A DNA stretch of 64,000 nt from DASUPK01 sp963736685 (GCA_963736685.1 CAVTPZ010000017.1:124001-188000); one strand, 5' to 3'; numbered from the stretch's first letter, positions 52,139-60,835 are shown. Made by a program: numbers and translations. The notes: generated by a model from the letters alone, not told the origin.

Positions 52139-52579
52139 CTACGCCGAGATCGCGAGCGAGTGGTCCTCGAGCGCCTTGGCTAAGAGGTCGCGCAGCTGGT
52201 CGCGCTCTGAGCGGTCGAGGTTGCCGAGCACCTCGTCCTCCAGCGTCTCGAGCTCGTGCTCGGCCTTCTCGAGCGCCCGGTAGCCCTTCGGGGTGATCGC
52301 AACGATGTGCCGGCGCCGGTCCTCGGGATCACGCGTCCGGGCGATCATGCCCTCCTCCTCCAGGCCGTTCAGGAGAATCACGCAGTTGTTCGCGTCCATC
52401 ATCATCGTCTCGGCCAGCTTCTGCTGGGTGGCCCGCCCGGACTCGCGCAGATAGACGAGCGCGACGAACTCCTTGATCTTGATCCCGATCAGCTCCGGAA
52501 CGGCGCGGCGATAGATAACCCGCGACAGCCGCGTCAGCAGGTTCATCGAGCCCGCAACCGATGGAGCTTGCGTATTCAT
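52139..52579 (-). CDS. MarR-family regulator
   Basis: The 146-residue protein has the MarR winged helix (RATQQKLAETMMMDANNCVI, then ARTRDPEDRRRHIVAITPKG). It is divergent from the DHA2 exporter gene, and direct repeats at 52606-52638 lie between the two starts. It most likely represses the exporter and itself until an inhibitory compound binds. Confidence 0.87.
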   Translation of the reverse strand: MNTQAPSVAGSMNLLTRLSRVIYRRAVPELIGIKIKEFVALVYLRESGRATQQKLAETMMMDANNCVILLNGLEEEGMIARTRDPEDRRRHIVAITPKGYRALEKAEHELETLEDEVLGNLDRSERDQLRDLLAKALEDHSLAISA

Positions 52580-52605
52580 CTCTCCCAATCGTAGCCTGTC
52601 TCGCG

Positions 52606-52638
52606 GATAATCCTTGATCAGCAGATAATCCCTGATAT
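52606..52638. promoter_or_regulatory. Direct-repeat operator between MarR and exporter genes
   Basis: GATAATCCTTGATCA (52606-52620) and GATAATCCCTGATAT (52624-52638) are 18 bp apart and adjoin the exporter start, so binding would block transcription or initiation. Confidence 0.6.
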
Positions 52639-52642
52639 AGTG

Positions 52643-54163
52643 ATGATCCTTGTGAAGGCTACTGAGCAAAAGATAGCGCGCGACTCCGACCGCCGCAGGT
52701 GGATCGCGCTCTTCGTCGTCTGCCTGGGGCAGCTGATGATCATCCTCGACACGACGATCGTCAACGTCGCCCTGCCCTCGATCCAATCGGATCTGAACTT
52801 CAGCCAGTCGAGCCTGACCTGGGTGGTCGACGGCTACCTGATCACCTTCGGCAGCCTGCTGCTGCTGGCGGGCCGCCTGGGCGACCTATTCGGGCGAAAG
52901 CGCATCTTCCTTCTGGGCGTGGTCGCGTTCACCGCCGCCTCGATGCTCTGCGGCATCGCGCCGAGCGGGAGCGCGCTCGTCGTGGCCCGGTTCCTCCAGG
53001 GCGCCGCGGCTGCACTCACCTCCGCGGTGATCATCGCGATCATCGCCGTCGAGTTCCCACAGCCGGGCGACCGCGCCAAGGCGATGAGCCTCTACACCTT
53101 CGTGATCGCCGGCGGCGCTTCCCTCGGCCTGCTGCTCGGGGGCGCCTTGACCGAGGCGATCAGCTGGCACTGGATCTTCTTCGTCAACCTGCCGATCGGC
53201 GCGATCACCTACCTGCTGGGGCGCTCGCTGATCGCCGAGAACGAAGGCCTGTCCGCCGGCGAGCGAATCGACTGGCTCGGCTCCATCCTGATCACAGCAT
53301 CGTCGATAACCCTGATCTACGCACTGATCAAGATCCCGGAGTGGGGTTGGACCAGCGGACGCACCCTCGGCCTGGCGGGCATCTCCGCTGCGCTGCTCGC
53401 CGCCTTCGTGGCGCTCGAGTCTCGGATCGAGAACCCGATCATGCCGCTGCGCGTCCTCGGCCTCCGCAGCCTGGTCACGGCCAACCTGGTGAGGGGCTTC
53501 CTGGTCACCGGCGCGTACTCGACCTTCTTTCTCGGCGCCCTCTACTTCGAGCACGTCCGCGGCATGAGCCCGGTTCAGATCGGCCTCGCCTTCATGGCGA
53601 TGAGCGTCTCCCTGGCCGCCATGTCGGCCGGCCTCGCCGCGCGGCTGGTGGAGCGGTTCGGTCCGAAGCGGACGCTGGTCGTCGGGATCGCCGGCCCGGT
53701 CGTGGGGCTGGTGCTCTTCTCGCAGATCGGTCAGTCCACCCCCTACTTCCCGGCGATCTTTGTCTCGCTTGCCGTGCTCGGGCTCGGCTTCGGCGCGGCC
53801 AACCCGCCGCTGATGATGATCGCGATGGAGGACGTGCCCTCCAAGGATGCAGGCCTCGCGTCCGGAACCATCCAGGTCTCGATCCAGCTCTCCGCCGCCA
53901 TCGGGCTGGCGGCGCTGGGGACGATCGCCACGGACCGGACCAATGCGCTCCACTCCGCGGGCGAGGGCGCCACCCAGGCGCTCAGCGGCGGCTACCACCT
54001 CGCCTTCCTGATCGCCGCCGGTGCGGCGGCAGTCGGCCTACTGCTCGCAATCTTCGCCCTGCGCATGCCGAGCGCGGAGCAGATCGAGGGCGAGATCGAG
54101 GAGAGCGCTCCGGTCGGAATCGAAGCTGAGGCGGCCGAAACCGCCGAGCGCCTGGCCGCTTAG
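52643..54163 (+). CDS. DHA2-family MFS drug exporter (EmrB/QacA type)
   Basis: The 506-residue protein has 14 predicted helices, the motif A GRLGDLFGRKRIFLLG and the motif LDTTIVNVALPSIQ in helix 1, both typical of DHA2 exporters. They use the proton gradient to expel lipophilic compounds. The start may be GTG 52640, ATG 52643 or GTG 52652, all within the operator region. Confidence 0.9.
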   Translation: MILVKATEQKIARDSDRRRWIALFVVCLGQLMIILDTTIVNVALPSIQSDLNFSQSSLTWVVDGYLITFGSLLLLAGRLGDLFGRKRIFLLGVVAFTAASMLCGIAPSGSALVVARFLQGAAAALTSAVIIAIIAVEFPQPGDRAKAMSLYTFVIAGGASLGLLLGGALTEAISWHWIFFVNLPIGAITYLLGRSLIAENEGLSAGERIDWLGSILITASSITLIYALIKIPEWGWTSGRTLGLAGISAALLAAFVALESRIENPIMPLRVLGLRSLVTANLVRGFLVTGAYSTFFLGALYFEHVRGMSPVQIGLAFMAMSVSLAAMSAGLAARLVERFGPKRTLVVGIAGPVVGLVLFSQIGQSTPYFPAIFVSLAVLGLGFGAANPPLMMIAMEDVPSKDAGLASGTIQVSIQLSAAIGLAALGTIATDRTNALHSAGEGATQALSGGYHLAFLIAAGAAAVGLLLAIFALRMPSAEQIEGEIEESAPVGIEAEAAETAERLAA

Positions 54164-54343
54164 ATGGGCCTTAAGCCAATCGGCGATGATCACGGTGCGT
54201 TCAGGAGAGAATCCCCGCAAATAGCGCGAAACGCGCACGCCTAGTACTCAGATTTCGAGGGCATTAAGCCTCAGGCGAGCGCAACCACACCGCTGCTACG
54301 GTGTTTCCGGTGGCAGGGAGAGCGCTTCGAAGTCACCCCGGTC

Positions 54344-56071
54344 TTGGAAGCTTCCACACTCACACACGCACAGCGACGCGGGCTTTTCGCCCGGCGTTCG
54401 CCCCTCCTTCGGTTCCAGGACGACGAACAGCTCGTCGCGCTGACCCGCAAGGGCCACCAGCACGCCTTCGACGCGCTGGTTGAGCGCTACCAGTCGCGCC
54501 TCCTCGGCTTCTGCCGCCAGATGCTGGGCTCGACCGAGGACGCCGAGGATGTCCTTCAGGAGGTCTTCGTGGCGGCCTACAACGCGATGGTCGCCGACGA
54601 GCGGCCGATCGCCGTGCGGCCGTGGCTCTACCGGATCGCTCGCAACCGCTCCCTCAATCACCTTCGTAAGCCGACCGCCGACGGCCAGGACACGATGGAC
54701 ACCCACGCTCATATGAACGGGGTGACCACGCTCGAGCGGGTCCAGAATCGCGAGGAGTTCCGCAACCTGCTCTCCGATGTCGGCCAACTGCCGGAGACCC
54801 AGCGCTCCGCGCTGCTGCTGCGTGAGATCGATGCGATGAGCTACGAGGAGATCGCCCAGGCGATGGACACGACCGTGCCGGGCGTGAAGAGCCTGCTGGT
54901 TCGGGCCCGCATCGCTTTGGCCGAATCGAGCCAGGCGCGGCAGCTCACCTGCGACGACGTCCGCCTCGAGCTGGCGGAGGCCGCCGAAGGCATCGCGAAG
55001 GTCACCGGCCCGGTCAGGCGCCATCTGAAGACGTGTGACCCCTGTCGCGAGTTCCGCTCTCAGCTTCGTTCCGACACCAAGGCCCTCGCCGCGATCTTCC
55101 CGGCCGGGCCGCTGCTCCTGCTCAAGGGCGTTCTGGTCGCCAAGCTCAGCGGACTCTTCGGCGGTGGCGGCGGTGGCGCGGCCGCGGGTGCCGGCGCGGG
55201 CGGTGGCGGTGGCGCCGCGGCAGGCGCAGGCGCCGGCGCAGGTGCAGGAGCCGCTGGTGCTGGTGCAGGCGCCGCTGGTGCTGGTGCAGGCGCCGCTGGT
55301 GCCGGAGCCGCCGGCGCGGGCGCAGCCGGCGCCGGCGCAGCCGCGGCCGGCAGCACGGCCGCCGTTGGCGGCGCAGCCGTTGCAGGTGGCGCCGCAGCGG
55401 GCGGCGGAGCCGTCACCGTGGCAGGCGGCGCGGCCGCCGCGATCGGCACGAAGGCCGCAGCCGGTCTCGCGACCGCGGCGATTCTCGCCGGCGGCGCGGC
55501 CGAGATTCAGAACGTCTCCGACCATCACCCCGCCAAGAGCCCGACGCCGAAGACCAAGGTCAACCGCGGCCGGGTTGTGAAGATCAACATCCCGCCGAAG
55601 CCGGATCCGGCGGTGGCCCAGGCCGCCGCCGCGACACAGGCGTCTCCAACCGCAGCCCAGGCCGCGACCACGCCTCCCGAGACCGTCACCGTGCCGCCAC
55701 AGCCGACCGACCCGGCGGCGGCGACAGGCGCGCAGACCGGTGGCACCACGGCGATCGCCACGACCGGCCGTCACCACCGCCACCACAAGAACGCGGTCGC
55801 CAACAGCGACCCGAACGCGACTTCGCCCCAGTCCGGCCCGGTCACGACCGGTGTCGAGCCCTCGACCCCTGCCTCGCCCACCTGCGACGCGGACGGCGAC
55901 GGCGTGGCCGATCCGGGTGCGCCGACCAGCTGTACAACGCCTCCCCCGCCTCCCCCGGCCCCGACCGGCACAGGCGCGAGCGGATCGATTCAGAGCGGCG
56001 CCGTGAGGCCGCTCGCCTACTCGGCGCCGAAGAAGCACAAGCCCGCGCCGAAGAAGAAGATCAGGCGCTAA
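54344..56071 (+). CDS. ECF sigma factor fused to a zinc-finger anti-sigma-like domain and a Gly/Ala-rich tail
   Basis: The 575-residue protein starts with sigma regions 2 and 4 (DALVERYQSRLLGFCRQMLG, AEDVLQEVFVAAYN, RPWLYRIARNRSLNHLRKP; then LPETQRSALLLREIDAMSYE). A zf-HC2-like segment follows at about 205-250 (TCDDVRLELAEAAEG, HLKTCDPCREF), then a hydrophobic stretch, about 120 residues of Gly and Ala, a helix, a Pro/Thr-rich tail and a Ca-loop-like CDADGDGVADPG. It looks like a sigma factor held by its own anti-sigma and membrane part. The start is TTG; no ribosome site is clear. Confidence 0.8.
   Translation: MEASTLTHAQRRGLFARRSPLLRFQDDEQLVALTRKGHQHAFDALVERYQSRLLGFCRQMLGSTEDAEDVLQEVFVAAYNAMVADERPIAVRPWLYRIARNRSLNHLRKPTADGQDTMDTHAHMNGVTTLERVQNREEFRNLLSDVGQLPETQRSALLLREIDAMSYEEIAQAMDTTVPGVKSLLVRARIALAESSQARQLTCDDVRLELAEAAEGIAKVTGPVRRHLKTCDPCREFRSQLRSDTKALAAIFPAGPLLLLKGVLVAKLSGLFGGGGGGAAAGAGAGGGGGAAAGAGAGAGAGAAGAGAGAAGAGAGAAGAGAAGAGAAGAGAAAAGSTAAVGGAAVAGGAAAGGGAVTVAGGAAAAIGTKAAAGLATAAILAGGAAEIQNVSDHHPAKSPTPKTKVNRGRVVKINIPPKPDPAVAQAAAATQASPTAAQAATTPPETVTVPPQPTDPAAATGAQTGGTTAIATTGRHHRHHKNAVANSDPNATSPQSGPVTTGVEPSTPASPTCDADGDGVADPGAPTSCTTPPPPPPAPTGTGASGSIQSGAVRPLAYSAPKKHKPAPKKKIRR
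55250..55305 (+). repeat. 21-bp tandem repeat in the Gly/Ala-rich region
   Basis: The 21-base unit that begins GCCGCTGGTGCTGGTGCAGG occurs twice in perfect form (55250-55270, 55271-55291) and partly a third time. It encodes AAGAGAG-type runs, and its length may vary between strains by slippage. Confidence 0.7.
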
Positions 56072-57009
56072 GCCGGCATCAAGCCGATGACCTTCAGCCG
56101 GCGGCCGAGGGCCTGAGCGGCGAAGGCGTGTGTCTCCTCGCGACTCGCACCGAAGAGCTCGGTGTTGTCCTCCTCCTCCGGCCACGGCGGGTCGATCACC
56201 TTGTCGGCGACCGGGAGTGACTGTTCCAGCATCTTCTGGATGACGGTCCGGTAGCGGTCGTCGGCCTTGACGCAGTCGGTGAGGAAGCGGACCCCGAAGG
56301 CGATGTGGCGGTGCTCGTCACGGGCCACATTCGAGAAGCCCTCGACGAATCCCGGCAGCGTCCCCACGCGCTCGTTGTAGTCGATGATGAAGTGCTGCCC
56401 GGTGAGGGCCAGCATTCCCTCGATGACCATGTGGTAGAGCGTCACCGCCTCCACCAGCGCATCGAGGTCCCCCGGCTCCTGTCCGAGCCGGTCGACCCTG
56501 CTCTTCAGAAGGTCGTCGAAGAGGGTGTGAAAGGCGTCGTTGACGTGCTCGTCGAGAGCCTCGAGACGCTGCGAGAGGTCGTCGGAGCCCTCGAGCACGC
56601 CGACCTCGCTGAAGAACCGGTCGAAGAAGCGCACGTGTCGGGCCTCGTCCGCGATTTGGGTTGAGAGGAAGATTCGCTGGGACTCGGTGGGGGCGGCGCG
56701 CATGATCGGACCGAGCTCGTCGGCCACCTTCTGCTCGCCGATGAAGAAGCTGGAGAGCCCGTACAACCGCTGATAGCGCTCCTCCTCCGGGATGCGCTCG
56801 TGCCAGTCGACGCGGTCCTGCGAGAAGTCCAGGTCCTGGGTGAGCCACTGCTGCTTCTCCCAAAGGTTGTAGAGCTGGGTGTAATCGAGGAGCTTGACGT
56901 CGCCCCGCCCGCCGTCCTGGAGCGCCGGGTCCGAGGTGGCCCGGAAGTCCTCGCGCTGCCCACGTGACGGTCCCGACTGGGTTGCTTCCCTGGCCTCCAC
57001 GGGCTGCAC
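56068..57009 (-). CDS. Ribonucleotide-reductase R2-like diiron protein
   Basis: The 313-residue helical protein has the R2 diiron ligands: Glu in FFIGEQKVADE, then the pair Glu and His in ADEARHVRFFDRF, Glu in MVIEGMLALTGQH, and Glu/His in ARDEHRHIAFG. At the position of the R2 radical Tyr (four after the first ligand His) there is Phe. Class Ic R2 and R2-like ligand-binding oxidases share that feature. No R1 (nrdA/E) gene lies nearby, so an oxidase role is possible. Confidence 0.8.
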   Translation of the reverse strand: MQPVEAREATQSGPSRGQREDFRATSDPALQDGGRGDVKLLDYTQLYNLWEKQQWLTQDLDFSQDRVDWHERIPEEERYQRLYGLSSFFIGEQKVADELGPIMRAAPTESQRIFLSTQIADEARHVRFFDRFFSEVGVLEGSDDLSQRLEALDEHVNDAFHTLFDDLLKSRVDRLGQEPGDLDALVEAVTLYHMVIEGMLALTGQHFIIDYNERVGTLPGFVEGFSNVARDEHRHIAFGVRFLTDCVKADDRYRTVIQKMLEQSLPVADKVIDPPWPEEEDNTELFGASREETHAFAAQALGRRLKVIGLMPA

Positions 57010-57169
57010 CCTACCGCAAGGACTGGCTGGCTGGCCAGTTTCCTGCAGGCGGCCTCGCAGGCCCGGTGGACGGTTTCGGAGTCAGAAGGGCGAAGCCCGA
57101 AGCCGACTTGTCGCTCCGGGCGCTGCCCGTGGCCGCGATATGGTGGCGAAGCCGGTCTACACCGGCCGT

Positions 57170-57880
57170 CTACAGCGAGTGGCTCTCCCCCGGCGCCAGC
57201 ACTTCGACCTTCGACTTCGTCTGTGACTCGACGTCGGACTTGAAGGCCTCTGCATCGGTCTTGATCAGCGGGAAGGTGTTGTAGTGGATCGGGATCACCG
57301 TCTCGGCGCCGATGAAGTCGGCGGCGACCACGGCGTCGTGGCGATCCATCGTGTAGTGGCCGCCGATCGGGATGAACGCGACGTCGACGGGGGTGCGCTC
57401 GGCGATCAGCTTCAGGTCACTGAACAGCGCCGTGTCGCCGAGGTGGTAGAGCGTCTTGCCACCGAGATTGATGACGGCTCCGGCCGCCGCGCCGATCACA
57501 GTTCCCGTTGAAGGGCTGAAGGGGCGCTCGCCGGCGGGGACGGTACTGGTGTGGAAAGCCTGCACGAGCTTCACCCAGCCCCAGTCGAACTCCACGGTGC
57601 CGCCGAGATTCGGGTCGGCGAAGTTCTCGAGGCCCTCCTCGTCGAGCACGTTCGCGAGCTCGGAGATCGCCACGTAGAAGGCCTGGGTTCGCTTGCCGAC
57701 GGCGATCGCATCGGCGTAGTGGTCCTGGTGTGCATGGGTGATGACGACGTGCGTCGGGTCGACGTCGTTCGCCGAGACCTTCGCCGACGGGTTGTTCGGA
57801 GCGAGGAACGGATCGACGAGCACGCGGGTGTCCCCGTCCACCAGCTCGACCGTGGAGTGGCCGATGTAGTTGATCTCCAT
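57170..57880 (-). CDS. Metal-dependent hydrolase of the UPF0173 metallo-beta-lactamase group
   Basis: The 236-residue protein begins EINYIGHSTVELVDGDTRVL and has the metal motif THAHQDHYAD (HxHxDH). Further ligands are in FHTST, LGDTALFSD and VIPIHYNTFP. This is the complete UPF0173 pattern; substrates are not established. The downstream region to 57010 is non-coding. Confidence 0.88.
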   Translation of the reverse strand: MEINYIGHSTVELVDGDTRVLVDPFLAPNNPSAKVSANDVDPTHVVITHAHQDHYADAIAVGKRTQAFYVAISELANVLDEEGLENFADPNLGGTVEFDWGWVKLVQAFHTSTVPAGERPFSPSTGTVIGAAAGAVINLGGKTLYHLGDTALFSDLKLIAERTPVDVAFIPIGGHYTMDRHDAVVAADFIGAETVIPIHYNTFPLIKTDAEAFKSDVESQTKSKVEVLAPGESHSL

Positions 57881-57885
57881 CTGGG

Positions 57886-58227
57886 TCAGTCCTCCTTCGT
57901 GGGTTCGGATTCCTGTTCTTCGAGCTGGTCGGCCAATGCCCAGCCGACAGCAACCCCAACCATCATTCCCATCCTTGCCTCCTCGGCCAGGAGGGTGCGC
58001 ACGGCCGCCAGCCGAGCCTCCTCGTCTGGCATCGTCGCCGCCTTCAGAGCCTCGGATTCGTGCGACTCCCCGAACCAGCCGCCGGCCCCGAGCGCCTCGG
58101 CGAGGATCTTCTGGAGGCGCGGCGCGGCCCGAGCGACCTGTCGCTCAGCCTCGGTGAACAACTCGGGATCGGAGATCGCGTCGATCGCCGAGTCGATCTG
58201 ATCGTCGCTGTAGGGCCCTCGCGTCAC
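57886..58227 (-). CDS. Hypothetical helical protein
   Basis: The 113-residue protein starts from GTG (TRGPYSDDQIDSAIDAISDP) and is mostly helical with a small hydrophobic patch (MGMMVGVAVGWALADQL). It lies between the acetyltransferase and UPF0173 genes on the same strand, with gaps of 5 and 10 bases, so one operon is likely. No family is recognised. Confidence 0.65.
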   Translation of the reverse strand: MTRGPYSDDQIDSAIDAISDPELFTEAERQVARAAPRLQKILAEALGAGGWFGESHESEALKAATMPDEEARLAAVRTLLAEEARMGMMVGVAVGWALADQLEEQESEPTKED

Positions 58228-58237
58228 GTTCGGGACC

Positions 58238-59005
58238 CTACTTCCGCCGCTCCCACATCTGCAGCTCGCCGTGGTCGGCGTAGCCGAGCTTGACGTAGAC
58301 CGGATAGCCCAGCTTGGTCGCCTGAAGGGTCGTGGTCTCCAGCCCTTGATCGGCGGCATCCGCCAGCGCGCGGGCCATGAGCCGGCCGGAGATGCCGCGG
58401 CCCCTGCCCTCCGGCAGGACGGCTACGAACACAATCTCGCAATCGCTCTCGTGGGCGAACGCCCCGGCGCACGCCACCGTCTCGCCCTCGATCGAACCCA
58501 GATATGTCCGTAGGCCCGCAAGCTCCCCGCGCATCACCGGAAACTCGCCGGGCGCGAACCCATAGGCGACCTCATTGATGCTCGAGACGAGGGCATAATC
58601 CGGCTCCTCCCGGATCTCGAGCCCCGGATCGGGCTCGGGCGCCTCCAGGCCCTCGATGGGCATCGCCATCGCGCGCGGTTTCGCATCGAGCTGGTGACCC
58701 GCCGCGCGGAGCGCGTCAGCGACCTCGGCATCGGCTTCGGGGACCCAGACCGTCCAGGCCTCGATGCCCGCATCGGAGTAGATCGTCGCAAGCTCTTCGA
58801 TCGACTCGATCAGCGGGCCCGGATCGTCGTAGAGGACCGAATTGAAGAACGAGCGCTTCGGCGACCCGGGGACGATCGCGGCGGTGATCCCGTCCCGCTC
58901 CCAGAGACTTCCTCCAGTGCTCTCCGCGAGCAGCGACCACAGGGGCGGCATCGAGGAGCGGATCAGCCCGAGCCAGCCGGCAGGGTCGGCGGGGGGCGGG
59001 CTCAC
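58238..59005 (-). CDS. GNAT-family N-acetyltransferase
   Basis: The 255-residue protein has the GNAT core in its second half: IVFVAVLPEGRGRGISGRLM is the acetyl-CoA loop (motif A), followed by ETTTLQATKLGYPVYVKLGY (motif B). The N-terminal half is a separate alpha/beta part. The acetyl acceptor is unknown. Its start overlaps the end of the methyltransferase gene, so they are co-transcribed. Confidence 0.85.
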   Translation of the reverse strand: MSPPPADPAGWLGLIRSSMPPLWSLLAESTGGSLWERDGITAAIVPGSPKRSFFNSVLYDDPGPLIESIEELATIYSDAGIEAWTVWVPEADAEVADALRAAGHQLDAKPRAMAMPIEGLEAPEPDPGLEIREEPDYALVSSINEVAYGFAPGEFPVMRGELAGLRTYLGSIEGETVACAGAFAHESDCEIVFVAVLPEGRGRGISGRLMARALADAADQGLETTTLQATKLGYPVYVKLGYADHGELQMWERRK

Positions 59006-59658
59006 TTCTTGCGAGCGAGCGTGATGCCGTCGGCCACACCGAGGAGGACAACGTCGACGCGATCGTCCACAGCGAGGCGATCGTTGAGCTCGCCGGTGAC
59101 CCGCGCCGCCTCCGAATCGCCGGGGTCCATCACACTCCCGCCGCGCAGAGTGTTGTCGAGCATGATCAGGCCGTTGGGCCGAATCCGCGTCAGGGTCTCC
59201 TCGAAGTAGTCGATGTACTCGGTCTTGTCAGCGTCGATGAAGGCGAAGTCGAACTGCTCCGAGGCCTCCATCGCTCGGAGGCTCTCGAGTGCGGGCCCGA
59301 TGCGGAACTCGACGCGGTCGGCCAGACCCGCCTGGTCGAGGTGCTCGCGAGCCCGATCGGCGTACTTCTGCTCGAGCTCGCAGCAGACAAGTTGTCCGTC
59401 CGGGGGCAGGCCGCGGGCGATCGCGATTGCCCCGTAGCCGAGGAACGTCCCCACCTCCAGCGCGCTGCGGGCACCGATCGAAGCCACGACCACCGTCATG
59501 AACGCCGCCTGGTCGCCCGCGATCTGCATCGAGGCCAGGTCGCCCATGTCCTCCCCGGCCTGCTCCACATCCGCAACGACGGCGTCGCGGAACGAGCTGT
59601 GCTCCACCGCGTATCGGTGGAGCTCGGGCGTGATCGAGATGAACTTGTCGTGGGCCAA
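59002..59658 (-). CDS. SAM-dependent O-methyltransferase (catechol OMT-like)
   Basis: The 218-residue protein has the class I fold with ALEVGTFLGYGAIAIARGLP (SAM motif I), FDFAFIDADKTEYIDYFEET (motif II and metal Asp) and GLIMLDNTL. The metal ligands of the group (Asp, Asp-Asn) are present, so it methylates a catechol-like or related hydroxyl group. It is the first gene of a run that continues with GNAT. Confidence 0.88.
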   Translation of the reverse strand: MAHDKFISITPELHRYAVEHSSFRDAVVADVEQAGEDMGDLASMQIAGDQAAFMTVVVASIGARSALEVGTFLGYGAIAIARGLPPDGQLVCCELEQKYADRAREHLDQAGLADRVEFRIGPALESLRAMEASEQFDFAFIDADKTEYIDYFEETLTRIRPNGLIMLDNTLRGGSVMDPGDSEAARVTGELNDRLAVDDRVDVVLLGVADGITLARKK

Positions 59659-59669
59659 GGGGTTGGACC

Positions 59670-60452
59670 CTAGCCGGGGCGGCGCTCACGGCGGACGTAT
59701 GCGGCGACCAGCCCGCACGCGGCGCCGACCACGGCGCCGCCCAGCCCGGCGAAGACGTTTGCGAAGTCGTCGACCAGCGGCAGGAGGATCAGGACTCCAG
59801 CCGCGACGGCTGCGCCGATCACCTCGACCTCCTCGCCGGGCCGGGAGCGCACCTCGGCCCCGCGGATCACAGCCCAGCAGGCCAGGAGGCCGAGCGCAAT
59901 TCCGTTGCCACCAGCGGCGTAGAGGACGTCCTTGCTCGGCGCGAAGGCAGTCTCCATCCCGTCGGCGGCCAGCATGCCGAGCGAGCCGCAGGCGACGATC
60001 AGGATGGCCGTCGGGACCGTGCCGAGACGTCGTTCCACGGGTACGCCGAAGATCGCTATGCCGACCGAAGCGACAAAGAGGTAGCCGATGTCCGGATAGA
60101 TGAAGGGGGCGGCCAGGTAGCGCCACCAATCAGGCCCGACGGGGCCGAGGATCCCGCCCAGGCCGAACGTGTCGAGGGATGGGCTGGCCACCCGCAGCAG
60201 CACGATCACGGCCGGCACGAGGATCGCGGCCATGACTGCATATGGGCGGTCGGCGACTAGGTCCGTCCGCTGCGCGCGCGCCTGGCGGCGGCGGGCTCGG
60301 CGCGACTGCTTCGGAGTTAGCTCCTCGCCCCGAAGCTCGAGCTTCGGTGCCCGCTTGCGCAGCCGGGTGCCGCAGTACGGGCACTCGGTGACGTACGGAC
60401 TGACCTCCTCGCCGCAGCTCCGGCAAACGACGCTCAACTCGGGCGAGCTCAC
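59670..60452 (-). CDS. Rhomboid-like membrane protein with N-terminal zinc ribbon, catalytic residues missing
   Basis: The 260-residue protein has a zinc ribbon (CRSCG, CPYCG at residues 10-30), a basic linker and about six helices in rhomboid order: WWRYLAAPFIYPDIGYLFVA resembles the W-R loop region. Where active rhomboids have GxSG it reads AGGNGIALG, and where the catalytic His stands it reads FAGLGG. It therefore seems a pseudoprotease of the iRhom/Derlin kind, possibly acting as a membrane-protein chaperone, which is inference. Confidence 0.75.
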   Translation of the reverse strand: MSSPELSVVCRSCGEEVSPYVTECPYCGTRLRKRAPKLELRGEELTPKQSRRARRRQARAQRTDLVADRPYAVMAAILVPAVIVLLRVASPSLDTFGLGGILGPVGPDWWRYLAAPFIYPDIGYLFVASVGIAIFGVPVERRLGTVPTAILIVACGSLGMLAADGMETAFAPSKDVLYAAGGNGIALGLLACWAVIRGAEVRSRPGEEVEVIGAAVAAGVLILLPLVDDFANVFAGLGGAVVGAACGLVAAYVRRERRPG

Positions 60453-60485
60453 CCCGCGAGGATAGTGCGAGGGCGCGCCCGGTTT

Positions 60486-60779
60486 CTAGGCGCGACCGGT
60501 TTGCAGCTGGGCCTCGGCCCATCTGTTCAGCTCGTAGAGAATCCGAGCGAGCTCGCGGCCACGGCCGCTGAGCCGATACCGCCGGCCGCCATCCCTCTCC
60601 AGTACCCCCGCTTCGGTCAGCTCAGCGAGGCGCGCGGAGAGCACCGAGGGACTGATTCCGGTCCGTTCGCGCAGCTCCGAGAAGGCGAGCGTGCTGCGCC
60701 GGAGCTCCCAGACGAGGCGGAGCGCCCAGCGCCTGCCGAGGAGGTCCAGAGCGCTGTCGACGGGTCTAGAAGGGGCCAT
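60486..60779 (-). CDS. HxlR-family transcriptional regulator
   Basis: The 97-residue winged-helix protein starts VDSALDLLGRRWALRLVWEL and has FSELRERTGISPSVLSARLA and the wing DGGRRYRLSGRGREL. HxlR proteins respond to aldehydes, quinones or redox state. Repeats at 60781-60835 overlap the start region, so it probably represses itself and perhaps the carboxylate-amine ligase gene, which ends 90 bases upstream. Confidence 0.85.
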   Translation of the reverse strand: MAPSRPVDSALDLLGRRWALRLVWELRRSTLAFSELRERTGISPSVLSARLAELTEAGVLERDGGRRYRLSGRGRELARILYELNRWAEAQLQTGRA

Positions 60780-60780
60780 T

Positions 60781-60835
60781 GATACGAAAATCGAACTTTG
60801 TGCGGCAAAAACCTGGTAATCCGATACGAAAATCG
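60781..60835. promoter_or_regulatory. Twin operator of the HxlR gene
   Basis: GATACGAAAATCG occurs at 60781-60793 and again at 60823-60835, 42 bp apart (four helical turns). The right copy is part of a palindrome TACGA-AAA-TCGTA. The left one adjoins the start codon. Confidence 0.65.

Noticed and set aside
55130..55500. Gly/Ala-rich stretch as an out-of-frame artefact
   Set aside because: Sigma domain upstream and the basic tail downstream are in the same frame without a stop, and the repeat unit of 21 bases keeps the frame.
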